Assembly: GCA_910587005.1 (NCBI GenBank)
Contig: CAJULB010000002.1
Span: 310,001 to 374,000, forward strand
DNA from: an uncultured Christensenellaceae bacterium
GTDB lineage: Bacteria > Bacillota > Clostridia > Christensenellales > Borkfalkiaceae
Length of the DNA stretch: 64,000 nt
Reading direction: 5' to 3'
Of the stretch, positions 7,486 to 16,370 are shown in pieces (the first letter of the stretch is position 1; the number at the start of each line of letters is the position of its first letter). The position numbers were made by a program, and so were the translations under genes. Under the pieces are notes generated by a model. That model saw only the letters and a list, made by a program, of their open reading frames with translations. It did no database searches and had not been told where the DNA came from.

Positions 7486-10080
7486 ATGAAATTTAAAAAA
7501 TCGGTTGCCGTATTAACGGCGCTGTGTCTTTGCTCCGCATGCTTTGTAACGGCGTGCGGAAAAAGCGCAAAAACGGATAAAAATCTTGCGGTTTCGTATT
7601 CGTTTGACGAAAACGGCGGAAGCACCGCAAAGGAAGCCGTAAGCAAAAACGACCATAAAATCAATTACGTTTTTAACGAAGAAAACGCGGATAAGCTTTT
7701 CAAAGCGCCCTCCGACCCGTTGAGAAAGACGGGCGTAAAGGGCAACGCGCTGTATATGGACGGCTTTTCCACCAGCATAACAAACAGAAGTTTCAGAATT
7801 CCGTCTTCGGCGGTCACGCTTTCCGCGTGGGTTGCGCCGAGGGTGTTCGAAAATTTACCCAACTACGACGATGGTACGGACGCGGCGGGACAGCCCAGAC
7901 TTACGTCCGTACTGAACAAAGGCAACGTGGGCGCGGGCGAGGGCTTTCTTTTGGGCTACGGCAGACTGGGGCTTTGGGGTATTCAGCTCGCTTTGCACAA
8001 TACCGAAACGGACGAAGATTACGTTGTCGCTTTTTATGACCCGATAAACGCGCTTCCGCTGTACGAATGGTCGCACATTGCGGTCAGCTTCGACGGAAAA
8101 ACGGGGTATATAGGGCTGTTCTATAACGGCGCGCCCTCGTACGAGGCGATTATCCCCGAGCTTGCGGAAACGCGCATAATTTCGTCGGAAGACCCCTTAT
8201 ATATAGGGCGGTTTACCAGTCCCGTGCTTGAATACGGCATCGACCGACAGCTTGTAGGAGGACTGCTGGACGAGGTTAAAATTTACAGCGCTCCGCTTAC
8301 TCCCAAAGATATAAGGGAAGTATACGCCGATACCGACGCGTCGGGCGCGCACCCTCAGCTTGACTGGAAGGACGTAGCGCTTGACAGCTCTGTTTACGAG
8401 GGCGACAGATACCGCCCGCAGTATCACGGTATTCCCCCCGCAGTATGGATGAACGAACCTCATTCGCCGTTCTATTACAAGGGTAAATACCACGTATTCT
8501 ATCAGCACAATCCTTCCGGCCCCTACTGGTCGCAGATACGCTGGGCGCATATCGTCAGCGACGATATGATTCACTGGGAATACGTAAAAGACGCGGTAGT
8601 TCCCACCGCGGGCATATGTCCCGAGGGCGTTTGGACGGGCGGGGCGTGCATAGGTCCCGACGGTACTCCTTGGCTTGCGATAACCGCGGGCACCAACACG
8701 ACCTCGTGGAGCGGACAAAACGTTGCTTTCGCGCACGCGGCTGACCCCGACGACCCCTACCTTGCAGACTGGATAGTCGAGGATAAAGTTGTTATACCCC
8801 AGCCTTCGAACGATTCGCAAGGCGAGCGCGACCAGTTCCGCGACCCCTTTGTGTGGTACGACGACGGAACATATTATATGATGGTTTCCACCTCTATACC
8901 GGGCAGAGGCGGTTCTGCAAACGTTTATACGTCTACCGACATGCGCGAATGGGAATCGAGGGGTTATCTTTACGAATGTGATTTGGCAAGCGTTCCCGAA
9001 CAGGGCGAACACTGGGAATGTGTGGTAATGCTTCCCATAACCACAAAGGACGGTTCAAAGACGAAATATATTCTCTTTGACTGCCCGCAATATCTTGCGC
9101 CGGAAACCACCGTAGAGTGTTATTACTGGATAGGCACGTTCGATAAAGAAACGTGTAAGTTTATTCCCGACGAAAATCCCGATGCGGTTAAAGAATACAA
9201 CGACTACGTTGCCTCAGGCGAGAATGACCCTGAAAAATTGCACAAGCTCGAAGTGCGCAAAACGCATGCGCCGAGGCTTTTCGACAGGGGGCTTGGGGTT
9301 TATACGGGACAGAACGGCTTCTGCTTTCTTACCGAAGAAGACAAAGCCGCGGGCAAAACCTCGTACGAGCAGGGCAGAACGGTTATATACGCAATAGCTC
9401 AGGGCAAGGACGCGGGCACCGCGCAGAACAAGGACGCGGGCTGGGCGCACAACTTTGCAATTCCCCTTGAATTATGGCTTTCCGACGACGGAACCGAAGT
9501 TATCCGCGAGCCGATAAAGGAATTGCAGAGCGTAAGAAAAGAAACGCTTTACGAATATAACGGCGCGGGAAAAACCGCGGACGCGATTAATTCCGAAATT
9601 TCCTCTATACGCGGCGACTTGCTGGAAATACGCGCAACGTTCACCGTTGAACCGACCGCGGCGGAGTATTCGGGCGGAATAAGCGTGCGCTACAATCCCA
9701 ACACGGTCAATACGCTGACAGAACGCACGGATATATGCTTTACAAACCGCGGAGTATATATCAAAAGAAACAAATCTTCGCTTTTGGACTACGTTGCAAA
9801 AACTCCCAGCCATAAGTGGGAAAATGCCTCGCGTAAGTTCGACGTTATAATTCTGCTTGACCGCTCTATGCTGGAAGTTTATGTGAACGGAGTTATGAGC
9901 TTTACTACAAGAATTTATCCCAAGTACGGCGATTCCGATTATTTGAAGATTTTCGACGAAAATTCGGGAATAAGCTTTACCTCGTTCAGCGTTTACAGAA
10001 TGGGCAGCGCTTATTCGGATACGGTAACGCCCGCCTATTACGGCAATGTCGGCAATCTTAGTGATTTAGGGGGAGAGTGA
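7486..10080 (+). CDS. LamG-GH32 lipoprotein with WMNEP active-site variant
   Basis: An 864-residue exported enzyme. The start is the ATG after GAGG; the longer frame upstream overlaps the permease. The signal peptide ends in FVTACG (lipobox Cys), followed by a LamG-like concanavalin domain (about 45-290) with AVTLSAWVAPRVF and LYIGRF, then GH32. The nucleophile motif is WMNEPHSP, so Glu324 replaces the usual Asp. QFRDP and HWECV supply the stabiliser and acid/base. Glu at this position is known from fungal endo-inulinases such as Aspergillus INU2, so endo-activity is possible but not proven. It probably cuts polymer at the cell surface for the adjacent ABC importer. A canonical GH32 exo-enzyme fold with altered linkage preference is the main alternative. 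Confidence 0.92.
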   Translation: MKFKKSVAVLTALCLCSACFVTACGKSAKTDKNLAVSYSFDENGGSTAKEAVSKNDHKINYVFNEENADKLFKAPSDPLRKTGVKGNALYMDGFSTSITNRSFRIPSSAVTLSAWVAPRVFENLPNYDDGTDAAGQPRLTSVLNKGNVGAGEGFLLGYGRLGLWGIQLALHNTETDEDYVVAFYDPINALPLYEWSHIAVSFDGKTGYIGLFYNGAPSYEAIIPELAETRIISSEDPLYIGRFTSPVLEYGIDRQLVGGLLDEVKIYSAPLTPKDIREVYADTDASGAHPQLDWKDVALDSSVYEGDRYRPQYHGIPPAVWMNEPHSPFYYKGKYHVFYQHNPSGPYWSQIRWAHIVSDDMIHWEYVKDAVVPTAGICPEGVWTGGACIGPDGTPWLAITAGTNTTSWSGQNVAFAHAADPDDPYLADWIVEDKVVIPQPSNDSQGERDQFRDPFVWYDDGTYYMMVSTSIPGRGGSANVYTSTDMREWESRGYLYECDLASVPEQGEHWECVVMLPITTKDGSKTKYILFDCPQYLAPETTVECYYWIGTFDKETCKFIPDENPDAVKEYNDYVASGENDPEKLHKLEVRKTHAPRLFDRGLGVYTGQNGFCFLTEEDKAAGKTSYEQGRTVIYAIAQGKDAGTAQNKDAGWAHNFAIPLELWLSDDGTEVIREPIKELQSVRKETLYEYNGAGKTADAINSEISSIRGDLLEIRATFTVEPTAAEYSGGISVRYNPNTVNTLTERTDICFTNRGVYIKRNKSSLLDYVAKTPSHKWENASRKFDVIILLDRSMLEVYVNGVMSFTTRIYPKYGDSDYLKIFDENSGISFTSFSVYRMGSAYSDTVTPAYYGNVGNLSDLGGE

Positions 10081-10082
10081 AT

Positions 10083-12524
10083 ATGCGCAAAACATTGATA
10101 GCTCTTTTAAGCCTGGTGTGCGTCGGCGCCGCGGTTGCGGGCACCGCTTGCGCAAACAAAGGCGGCAAACCGCTTGCCGCACCCGTCAACGGCGGGTTTG
10201 AAAGCGCCGATTTAAGCGGTTGGACGGTGGAATACGGCAACGCTTTCGATAACGACTGCGTTATGTCCGACAAAACCTTTACCTATGAGAACGACGCAAA
10301 CCACAATCAGCTTTCCGTAAACGCTACGGGCAACTGGTATTTAAGCGGAAAAGGCTTCCACGGCAGGTACTCGGGCGCGCGTACGGGCGCAATACGTTCG
10401 ACGGAGTTCGTTCTGCCCAAAGACGGAACGGTAAGCATGAAGCTTGCGGGCGGGGCGCTTACATTAGGCAAAAGCGAAACGGCGGCGTTAAAAAGAAAAG
10501 AAAAGCTGTGCTATGTGGGAATTTACCGCGCGTCTGACGATAAGCTCCTCGCACAGCAGACCAACGAGTACTTTATCGAGCATAAAGAAGATTACGTCAA
10601 TCCCGATAAATACGCGGCGGGCGTGTACAGCACCGACAATTTCAACGAGTACACCCTTGATTTATCCGAATACGCGGGCGAAAAGGTTTATATCCGCATA
10701 GTTGACAACGACGACAGCTACTATTACGGTTATTTCGCCGTGGACGATATACGTATAGGCGAAGGCGCCGAGCCCCAGCAGGAGAGCGCGTTCTTTACCA
10801 AAACCCGCGACTATATTGAGGACGTAGAGGCGGTATCGCAGTACGAAATCAAAAACGGCGGGTTTGAAACGGGCTCGCTTGCGGGCTGGACTATCGTTGA
10901 GGGCGACGCTTTCTCGCACGACGGAGTAAATTCCGAAAGCGTTTGGTGGAACGAGAATATCACCTATTCGCGCGACGGCAATTATCATTACGGTTTTTAC
11001 CGCCCCGCGGCAACGGGCGTTATGCGCTCGTCCGAGTTCGTCCTCGGCGGTTCGGGCTATATAAGCTGGAAGCTGGGCGGTTGTAAAGAAAGAGATAAAA
11101 CGTACCTCAGATTTATGGTTAAAACCGATAGCGGCGATATTGAGGCCGCAAGGTTTTCCAACTTCAAATGCTGGGATTTCAGGTATGACTTTCAGTTCCC
11201 TTACGTTCCGAACGGACTTCGCCTTGCGAATATGCTGCAATATTACGCGGATTTTTCTGAATACCTCGGACACACAATGTATATAGAGGTTGTGGATAGA
11301 AATAACAGCGCCGACGAAATGGGCTGTATAACGCTTGACAGCGTAAAGACGTACTGGGAAGAAAAGCCCGTATGGTACGACAGCGAATCTTACCTTGCAA
11401 AAGTGGACACCGATACCGATATTATGCCGGACAGCAAATATCAGGTTAAAAACGGCGGTTTCGAAACGGGCGATTTGACCGGCTGGGAAATGGAGGGCAA
11501 CATCGGCAAAGTGCTCAGCGAGGAATGGTGCCTTGACAGACCGTATAACAGAAAGGGCAAATATCTGTTTACGGGCTTTAACCACGGCGAAGAGCTTGAA
11601 GCTAACAAGGGAACTTTGACAAGCTCGGAATTCGAAGTGGGCGGTTCGGGCTGGATAACTTACCGCTTTGGCGGCGCGGGAAATTCCGAATTGTGCTATC
11701 TGTCGATAATAGACGCGGAAAGCGGCGAAGAGCTTGCGCGCTACGGCAACTACGCGTTCAACGACGGTGCAATGAATTTGTATAAAGCCGACCTCAGGGC
11801 GTTCAAGGGTAAGACGGTTAAGCTTAAACTTACCGATAACGCGGTAAACGGCTGGGGACTTATAATAGTTGACAGCTTTATAACCTATTACGAAAGCGAG
11901 AGCGCTTTGCCCAACGACGCAAAACCCGCGGCCGATTTGCTTACCTATCTTGGTAAAGACAATATCTATCAGGTTGACAACGGAGATTTCGAAACTGGCA
12001 ATTTGTTCGGCTGGACGTGCACCGAGGGCGACGTTCCCGGTACGGTAAGCGCAAACGACAGCTATTTCAGCGGCGCTTTGTACGGCAAGCAGGGCAACTT
12101 CCTGTTTACAGCCATAGAGGGCGACGGTAACAAGCCCAATCCCGCGCCTCCTTTGGAGCACCTTACGGGCACGATAAGAAGCCGAGCCTTCACGCTTAGG
12201 GCGGACGGTTGGATTTCCTTTAAGCTCGGCGGGGCAATCAACAAAACCACGGGTATAAGGGTTATAAAGTCCGACGGTACCGTTCTTGCCGAATTCAACC
12301 ATACGGAGGTTTCTCCCTCGGGCGAGGGCGTGCTTGCGCAGTATATTTACCACTTCGCCGAGATAACGGAGGACACCGAGTGTTATATCGAAATTTTCGA
12401 TAACGAGCCGAACGACAGCGGCAACCCGTGGAGGCTTGTTGCGGTTGACGCTATATTGACAGATTATCAGGCTATGCCCGAGCTGGAAAACGCAGTAACG
12501 GCAATTAATAATAAAGCAAATTAA
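10083..12524 (+). CDS. Lipoprotein with four tandem NGGFE(T/S)-type modules
   Basis: An 813-residue predicted surface lipoprotein (VAGTAC, Cys23). It consists of four repeats of roughly 175-220 residues, each opening with a motif like NGGFETGxLxGW at about residues 36, 258, 457 and 633. Each closes with a D-x-G-x-x-x-V-D-S segment, and an internal GGSGWITYRFGG-type strand recurs. No catalytic motif is visible. Such jelly-roll-like modules are typical of carbohydrate-binding regions, so I infer fructan capture next to the GH32 lipoprotein, but no named CBM family is assigned. The start is the ATG after AGGGGGAGA; the GTG six bases upstream overlaps the previous stop codon. Confidence 0.85.
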   Translation: MRKTLIALLSLVCVGAAVAGTACANKGGKPLAAPVNGGFESADLSGWTVEYGNAFDNDCVMSDKTFTYENDANHNQLSVNATGNWYLSGKGFHGRYSGARTGAIRSTEFVLPKDGTVSMKLAGGALTLGKSETAALKRKEKLCYVGIYRASDDKLLAQQTNEYFIEHKEDYVNPDKYAAGVYSTDNFNEYTLDLSEYAGEKVYIRIVDNDDSYYYGYFAVDDIRIGEGAEPQQESAFFTKTRDYIEDVEAVSQYEIKNGGFETGSLAGWTIVEGDAFSHDGVNSESVWWNENITYSRDGNYHYGFYRPAATGVMRSSEFVLGGSGYISWKLGGCKERDKTYLRFMVKTDSGDIEAARFSNFKCWDFRYDFQFPYVPNGLRLANMLQYYADFSEYLGHTMYIEVVDRNNSADEMGCITLDSVKTYWEEKPVWYDSESYLAKVDTDTDIMPDSKYQVKNGGFETGDLTGWEMEGNIGKVLSEEWCLDRPYNRKGKYLFTGFNHGEELEANKGTLTSSEFEVGGSGWITYRFGGAGNSELCYLSIIDAESGEELARYGNYAFNDGAMNLYKADLRAFKGKTVKLKLTDNAVNGWGLIIVDSFITYYESESALPNDAKPAADLLTYLGKDNIYQVDNGDFETGNLFGWTCTEGDVPGTVSANDSYFSGALYGKQGNFLFTAIEGDGNKPNPAPPLEHLTGTIRSRAFTLRADGWISFKLGGAINKTTGIRVIKSDGTVLAEFNHTEVSPSGEGVLAQYIYHFAEITEDTECYIEIFDNEPNDSGNPWRLVAVDAILTDYQAMPELENAVTAINNKAN

Positions 12525-12551
12525 CAATATTTAAATTTTAAGGGGAAAATT

Positions 12552-14774
12552 ATGAAAAAATTTTTATTGGCAATTTGTACGGCAATGCTGTGCACCGTTG
12601 CGGCGCTTTGCGCGGCGTGCGGAGGAGGGGCTAAACAGCCTGAAAAGCTCAAAGACGGTATAGCTTTAACGCTTACCGAGGGCGAAAGTAAAAATATCGA
12701 TTTGTCTGAATACATTTCGATAGAGGGCGGCGGATACTCGTATGAAGCAACTTCTTCACGTCAGAATATCGCGACAGTTGCCGTTGAGGGCAACATTGCA
12801 AAGGTAACGGCGGTTTCCGAGGGTAACGCAACGGTTACCGCCTCCGCGGGCGAAGTTACGGTTGATTTTGCCGTAACGGTTAACAAAAAACAGCCGGTTA
12901 CTCCCGTGGAAGTTGATAAATCGGCGCTTGAAGCCGAGCTTAAACTTGAAGTTTCGGAGCAAGGCGACTACACCGAGGAAAGCTATGCGGCTTATGTGCA
13001 GAAGCTTGAAGCGGCAAAAGCCGTAAACGCGAAAGCGGACGCAACCCAGACCGAAGTCGATACTGCCTGCGACGGGCTGAAAAACGCGCGCCTTGCGCTT
13101 ACGGAGCGCGTTCCCGAAGCAAAGGCGGACGCGGAAAAAACGCTGGAAATTGTTTCGGGCAAGTCAAGCGAAATAACCGTTTCCGACTATATCGACGGTA
13201 AAAATCTTTCACAGCTTACCTACGAAGTATCTTCGGGTAATACGCTTGTCACCGTAAGCGAAATAACCGAAGGCAAGTTCACCGTAACGGCGGGCGGAAC
13301 CGAGGAAAATATTGACGTTGACATTAATATATGCGTCAAATACAAGGGCGAAAGCAAGCTTACCGTAACAATTACGTTGCAGGTTAAAAGCGAGCCTCAA
13401 CCCGTCGTAAAGCATACGCATGTAACAAAGTCGGTTGATGTTTACGCGCTTGAAAACAAAGACGAAATTGCGATAGATTTTACCGAAAACGTTGAAAGCA
13501 ACGGCGTGGAAGGCCTTGTTTATTCCGTAGTGCTGAACGGCGCCGACGTTACGCTTGACGGTAACAACCGCTATGCTTATCCCCTTACGGAAAGCTACGG
13601 CGAAACCGCGACAAATGCGGTGTTCACCGTCACGGTTTCCTACGGCGGGGGCAAAAGCGTCGGCTACGAATATACTCTTAAAATTACCGATACAACCGCT
13701 TACCGCATCGTCAACGGCGGTTTTGAAACGGGCGACTTAACCGGCTGGACTTTGACTAATCAGAAGTTGGGCGCGGTGTCAAATGAAACTCATTACTGGA
13801 AAAACGATGTAGAAAGCGAGCAAGGCTATGCTTTCGGACTTGACGGAAACTATATGTTCTCTGCTTATGCAACGGATGTTGAAAGCGCTATGGGCACGCT
13901 TACAAGCTCGCCGTTCAAAATCGGCGGAAGCGGCTGGATAACTTACAAGCTCGGCGGCGCTAAAAATGCGGATAAGGTATTCCTCGATATAATCGAAAAG
14001 GATACGGGCAATATCTTGGCCCGCTTCGGCAATGCGCTCTGGCAGGACAGGACGGAAAACGTAAAGAGCGGCTGTACGCTTATATCATATAAAGCCGACC
14101 TTTCGGCAAACCTCGGCAAAACGGCGTTTATCCGCATAAGCGACAACGCTGTAAGAGATTACGGACTGTTCTTTGTTGACAGCTTTGTTACCTACTATTC
14201 CGAAGCGCCAGCCTATGGCAATACCGCAGTTGCTTTGACGGATAAGCCGAATAATATTTATCAGATGTATAACGGCGGTTTTGAAACGGGCAACCTTTCG
14301 GGCTGGGAGCTTGTCGAGGGTGAGCATTTCGGCGCGGTCAGCAACGACGAAAAATATTTCCAAGACGTCAGCTACGGTAAAGACGGCGACTATCTCTTTA
14401 CGGGTGCGAATGCCGGAGAGCACGGCACAAACGGCGAATGGGAAGCAAAGACGGGAGTTTTAAGAAGCGGTTTGGTGGTAATAAAAGCCGGCGCAACCCT
14501 TTCGTTTAAACTCGGCGGCGGCAACAAGCCGGAAGTCGGCATCCGCGTCGTAAAATTCGTTGAAAATAGCGAGGGCGCGGCGGAAAAGGTTGTTGTGGCA
14601 AGCTACACCAACGTTAATCAGGCAGAGGGCTCCCAAGGCGCTTTAAATCAGTACAGCTATCAGCTTACCGATATAACCGAAGAAACCGACTGCTATATTG
14701 AAATATTCGACAATGCAACAGGCGGCTGGGGACTTGTAACCGTTGACAGTATTGCAATTACTTACGCAGAGTAA
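12552..14774 (+). CDS. Lipoprotein with Ig-like, FIVAR-like and two NGGFET modules
   Basis: A 740-residue lipoprotein (ALCAACGGG signal end). After the anchor comes a Big2-like Ig domain (about 35-115), then a helical FIVAR-like segment (about 124-192, with QTEVDTACDGLKNARLAL), a second Ig-like stretch, and two copies of the same NGGFETGDLTGW module as the upstream gene, starting at about residues 388 and 574. FIVAR and Big domains are common spacers in Gram-positive surface glycan-binding proteins. It lies 27 nt after its paralogue with an AGGGGA site, so both are probably co-expressed. Role inferred: holding fructan at the surface. It shows no catalytic signature. Confidence 0.85.
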   Translation: MKKFLLAICTAMLCTVAALCAACGGGAKQPEKLKDGIALTLTEGESKNIDLSEYISIEGGGYSYEATSSRQNIATVAVEGNIAKVTAVSEGNATVTASAGEVTVDFAVTVNKKQPVTPVEVDKSALEAELKLEVSEQGDYTEESYAAYVQKLEAAKAVNAKADATQTEVDTACDGLKNARLALTERVPEAKADAEKTLEIVSGKSSEITVSDYIDGKNLSQLTYEVSSGNTLVTVSEITEGKFTVTAGGTEENIDVDINICVKYKGESKLTVTITLQVKSEPQPVVKHTHVTKSVDVYALENKDEIAIDFTENVESNGVEGLVYSVVLNGADVTLDGNNRYAYPLTESYGETATNAVFTVTVSYGGGKSVGYEYTLKITDTTAYRIVNGGFETGDLTGWTLTNQKLGAVSNETHYWKNDVESEQGYAFGLDGNYMFSAYATDVESAMGTLTSSPFKIGGSGWITYKLGGAKNADKVFLDIIEKDTGNILARFGNALWQDRTENVKSGCTLISYKADLSANLGKTAFIRISDNAVRDYGLFFVDSFVTYYSEAPAYGNTAVALTDKPNNIYQMYNGGFETGNLSGWELVEGEHFGAVSNDEKYFQDVSYGKDGDYLFTGANAGEHGTNGEWEAKTGVLRSGLVVIKAGATLSFKLGGGNKPEVGIRVVKFVENSEGAAEKVVVASYTNVNQAEGSQGALNQYSYQLTDITEETDCYIEIFDNATGGWGLVTVDSIAITYAE

Positions 14775-14802
14775 TAAAAAACCATTTAACAGAAACTAAA
14801 AA

Positions 14803-14838
14803 GTTTTACCGCGGTTTTATGAAAAACCGCGGTAAAAC
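14803..14838. other. Long inverted repeat before the intracellular GH32 gene
   Basis: GTTTTACCGCGGTTTT and its complement form arms of 16-17 bp around a three-base centre, 29 nt after the module lipoprotein stop. No T-run follows on the + strand, so it resembles an intercistronic hairpin that could protect upstream mRNA or lower downstream expression. A protein-binding dyad centred on ACCGCGGT is the alternative. Confidence 0.6.
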
Positions 14839-14861
14839 AACAAAACGGAGAAATTAATAAA

Positions 14862-16202
14862 TTGAGCGACTTAAATTTGAGACCTAAATTTCATATTACA
14901 GGCGGAAAGGGTTGGATTAATGACCCCAACGGACTGGTAAAATTCAACGGCGAATATCATGTATTTTTTCAGTACTATTTACACAACGTGTACTGGGGCC
15001 CCATGCACTGGGGGCACGTTGTAAGCAGCGACTTAACTAATTGGAAGCACCTTCCCGTGGCGCTTGCGCCCGACGAACAGGACGACGGTTGCTTTTCGGG
15101 TACGGCTGTCGTGTGGAAAGGCAAGCTGTGGCTTATGTACACAAGCTTTAAGGAAAACGGCGGCGGTGATAATGTAAGACAGCTTCAAGCGGTGGCGTCC
15201 TCCGAGGACGGAGTAAATTTCACTAAACACGGAATAGTCATAGGTGAAAAGGATTTGCCGTCGGAGTACTCGCCGTGCGATTTCCGCGACCCGAAAATAT
15301 TTATAGAGGACGACGTGCTTTACTGCCTTGTCGCGGCGAGAAAAATAAACGGCAGGGGCAGAATATTGCTGTTTTCCTCAAAAGATATGTTCAACTGGAA
15401 ATTCGAGTGCGACGTTTTCGGCAGTGACAGCGGCGGAATAATGATTGAGTGCCCCGACTACAACAAAGGCTTAGGACTGCTTACTTATTGCGAGCAGTTT
15501 CAGCCCGCGCAAGGCTCTAAACACCTGAATATCCACAGCACCTTTTACCGTTTGGGCAAGCTGGACTGCAAAACGCATAAAGCTGAGTTCGGTGAAAGCG
15601 AAATTCTCGATTACGGCTTCGATTTTTACGCCGCGCAGATTTTTAAGGATACGCCCGTGATGATAGGCTGGCTTAATATGTGGGACAGAAATATCCCGTC
15701 CGAAAAATACGGCTTTGCGGGTATGCTTACCGTTCCCAGAAAGCTGGAAATCAAAGACGGAAAGCTTTGGCAAACGCCCGCGGTTTATTCAACCTTGCTT
15801 TACGAAAAGGCGGTTAACGGCAACTATAAAGACAGTATTAAAACAGGCATAGTTAAAATAACCGCCGAAAATTTAAAAGCATTTAAGCTGTCTTTGCGCA
15901 AGAAAAACTCAACGTCCGCCGATTTTTGCCTTAAAAACGGCGAATGGGTGTTCGACCGTTCGCACTCGGGCGAGGAAATCAAGGGCAAAGAGGTTGACGC
16001 GGACAGTCTGGCTGGTATCCGCCGTATGCCGTTTGAAAAGGGTGAAAAAACCGAAATTTATATAGTTATGGACGAATTTTCCGTTGAGCTGTTTGTTGAC
16101 GGAAAAGCGCTTTCCTCTACCATTTATCCCGACGCGGACGCGGACGGGTTCGAGCTTGAAACGGAAGCTGACAAATGTATTTTACAGCGTTTTGAAGTTT
16201 AA
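14862..16202 (+). CDS. Cytoplasmic GH32 beta-fructosidase / sucrose-6-phosphate hydrolase-like
   Basis: A 446-residue GH32 enzyme with no signal peptide, so it acts inside the cell on imported oligosaccharides. WINDPNG (nucleophile Asp21), FRDPKIF and MIECPDY give the complete acidic triad, and a C-terminal beta-sandwich follows (from about residue 310). Size and layout match the SacA/ScrB group. There is no PTS gene nearby and an ABC importer is, so unphosphorylated fructo-oligosaccharide or sucrose is the likelier substrate. The start is TTG, supported by a GGAG site and by residue 1 sitting at the family's usual distance from the WINDPNG motif. This is the last gene of the fructan operon and is followed by a strong terminator. 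Confidence 0.93.
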   Translation: MSDLNLRPKFHITGGKGWINDPNGLVKFNGEYHVFFQYYLHNVYWGPMHWGHVVSSDLTNWKHLPVALAPDEQDDGCFSGTAVVWKGKLWLMYTSFKENGGGDNVRQLQAVASSEDGVNFTKHGIVIGEKDLPSEYSPCDFRDPKIFIEDDVLYCLVAARKINGRGRILLFSSKDMFNWKFECDVFGSDSGGIMIECPDYNKGLGLLTYCEQFQPAQGSKHLNIHSTFYRLGKLDCKTHKAEFGESEILDYGFDFYAAQIFKDTPVMIGWLNMWDRNIPSEKYGFAGMLTVPRKLEIKDGKLWQTPAVYSTLLYEKAVNGNYKDSIKTGIVKITAENLKAFKLSLRKKNSTSADFCLKNGEWVFDRSHSGEEIKGKEVDADSLAGIRRMPFEKGEKTEIYIVMDEFSVELFVDGKALSSTIYPDADADGFELETEADKCILQRFEV

Positions 16203-16207
16203 TTTAA

Positions 16208-16248
16208 AACAGCGGTGCGCAAATTACTTTGCGCACCGCTGTTTTTTT
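16208..16248 (+). terminator. Strong rho-independent terminator ending the fructan locus
   Basis: AACAGCGGTGCGCAAA pairs with TTTGCGCACCGCTGTT around TTAC, and seven T follow. It isolates the fructan operon from the TIR cluster downstream. Confidence 0.93.
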
Positions 16249-16309
16249 CGATAAATATTCTCTGTCGGCTGTTTTGTCAAATCGTCAGCGGCTTTAATTG
16301 ATTTTAATA

Positions 16310-16338
16310 TTGCAAATTTTACGATTAAGTATTATAAT
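16310..16338 (+). promoter_or_regulatory. Sigma-A-type promoter of the TIR cluster
   Basis: TTGCAA and a perfect TATAAT are separated by 17 bp, 32 nt before the nucleotidyltransferase start codon. Because that gene and the TIR fusion are only 10 nt apart, this promoter probably drives both. Confidence 0.8.
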
Positions 16339-16370
16339 AATTCTATAAAGTTTTTTAAGGACTTACATAT

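Noticed and set aside
8197..9012. 271-codon open frame on the - strand
   Set aside because: Antisense to the catalytic region of the LamG-GH32 gene; composition is a mirror of its codons and no family is visible.
10662..12527. 621-codon open frame on the - strand
   Set aside because: Lies wholly antisense to the module lipoprotein, whose signal peptide and four repeats are clear. No ribosome site, no domain; an effect of codon bias in the + strand gene.
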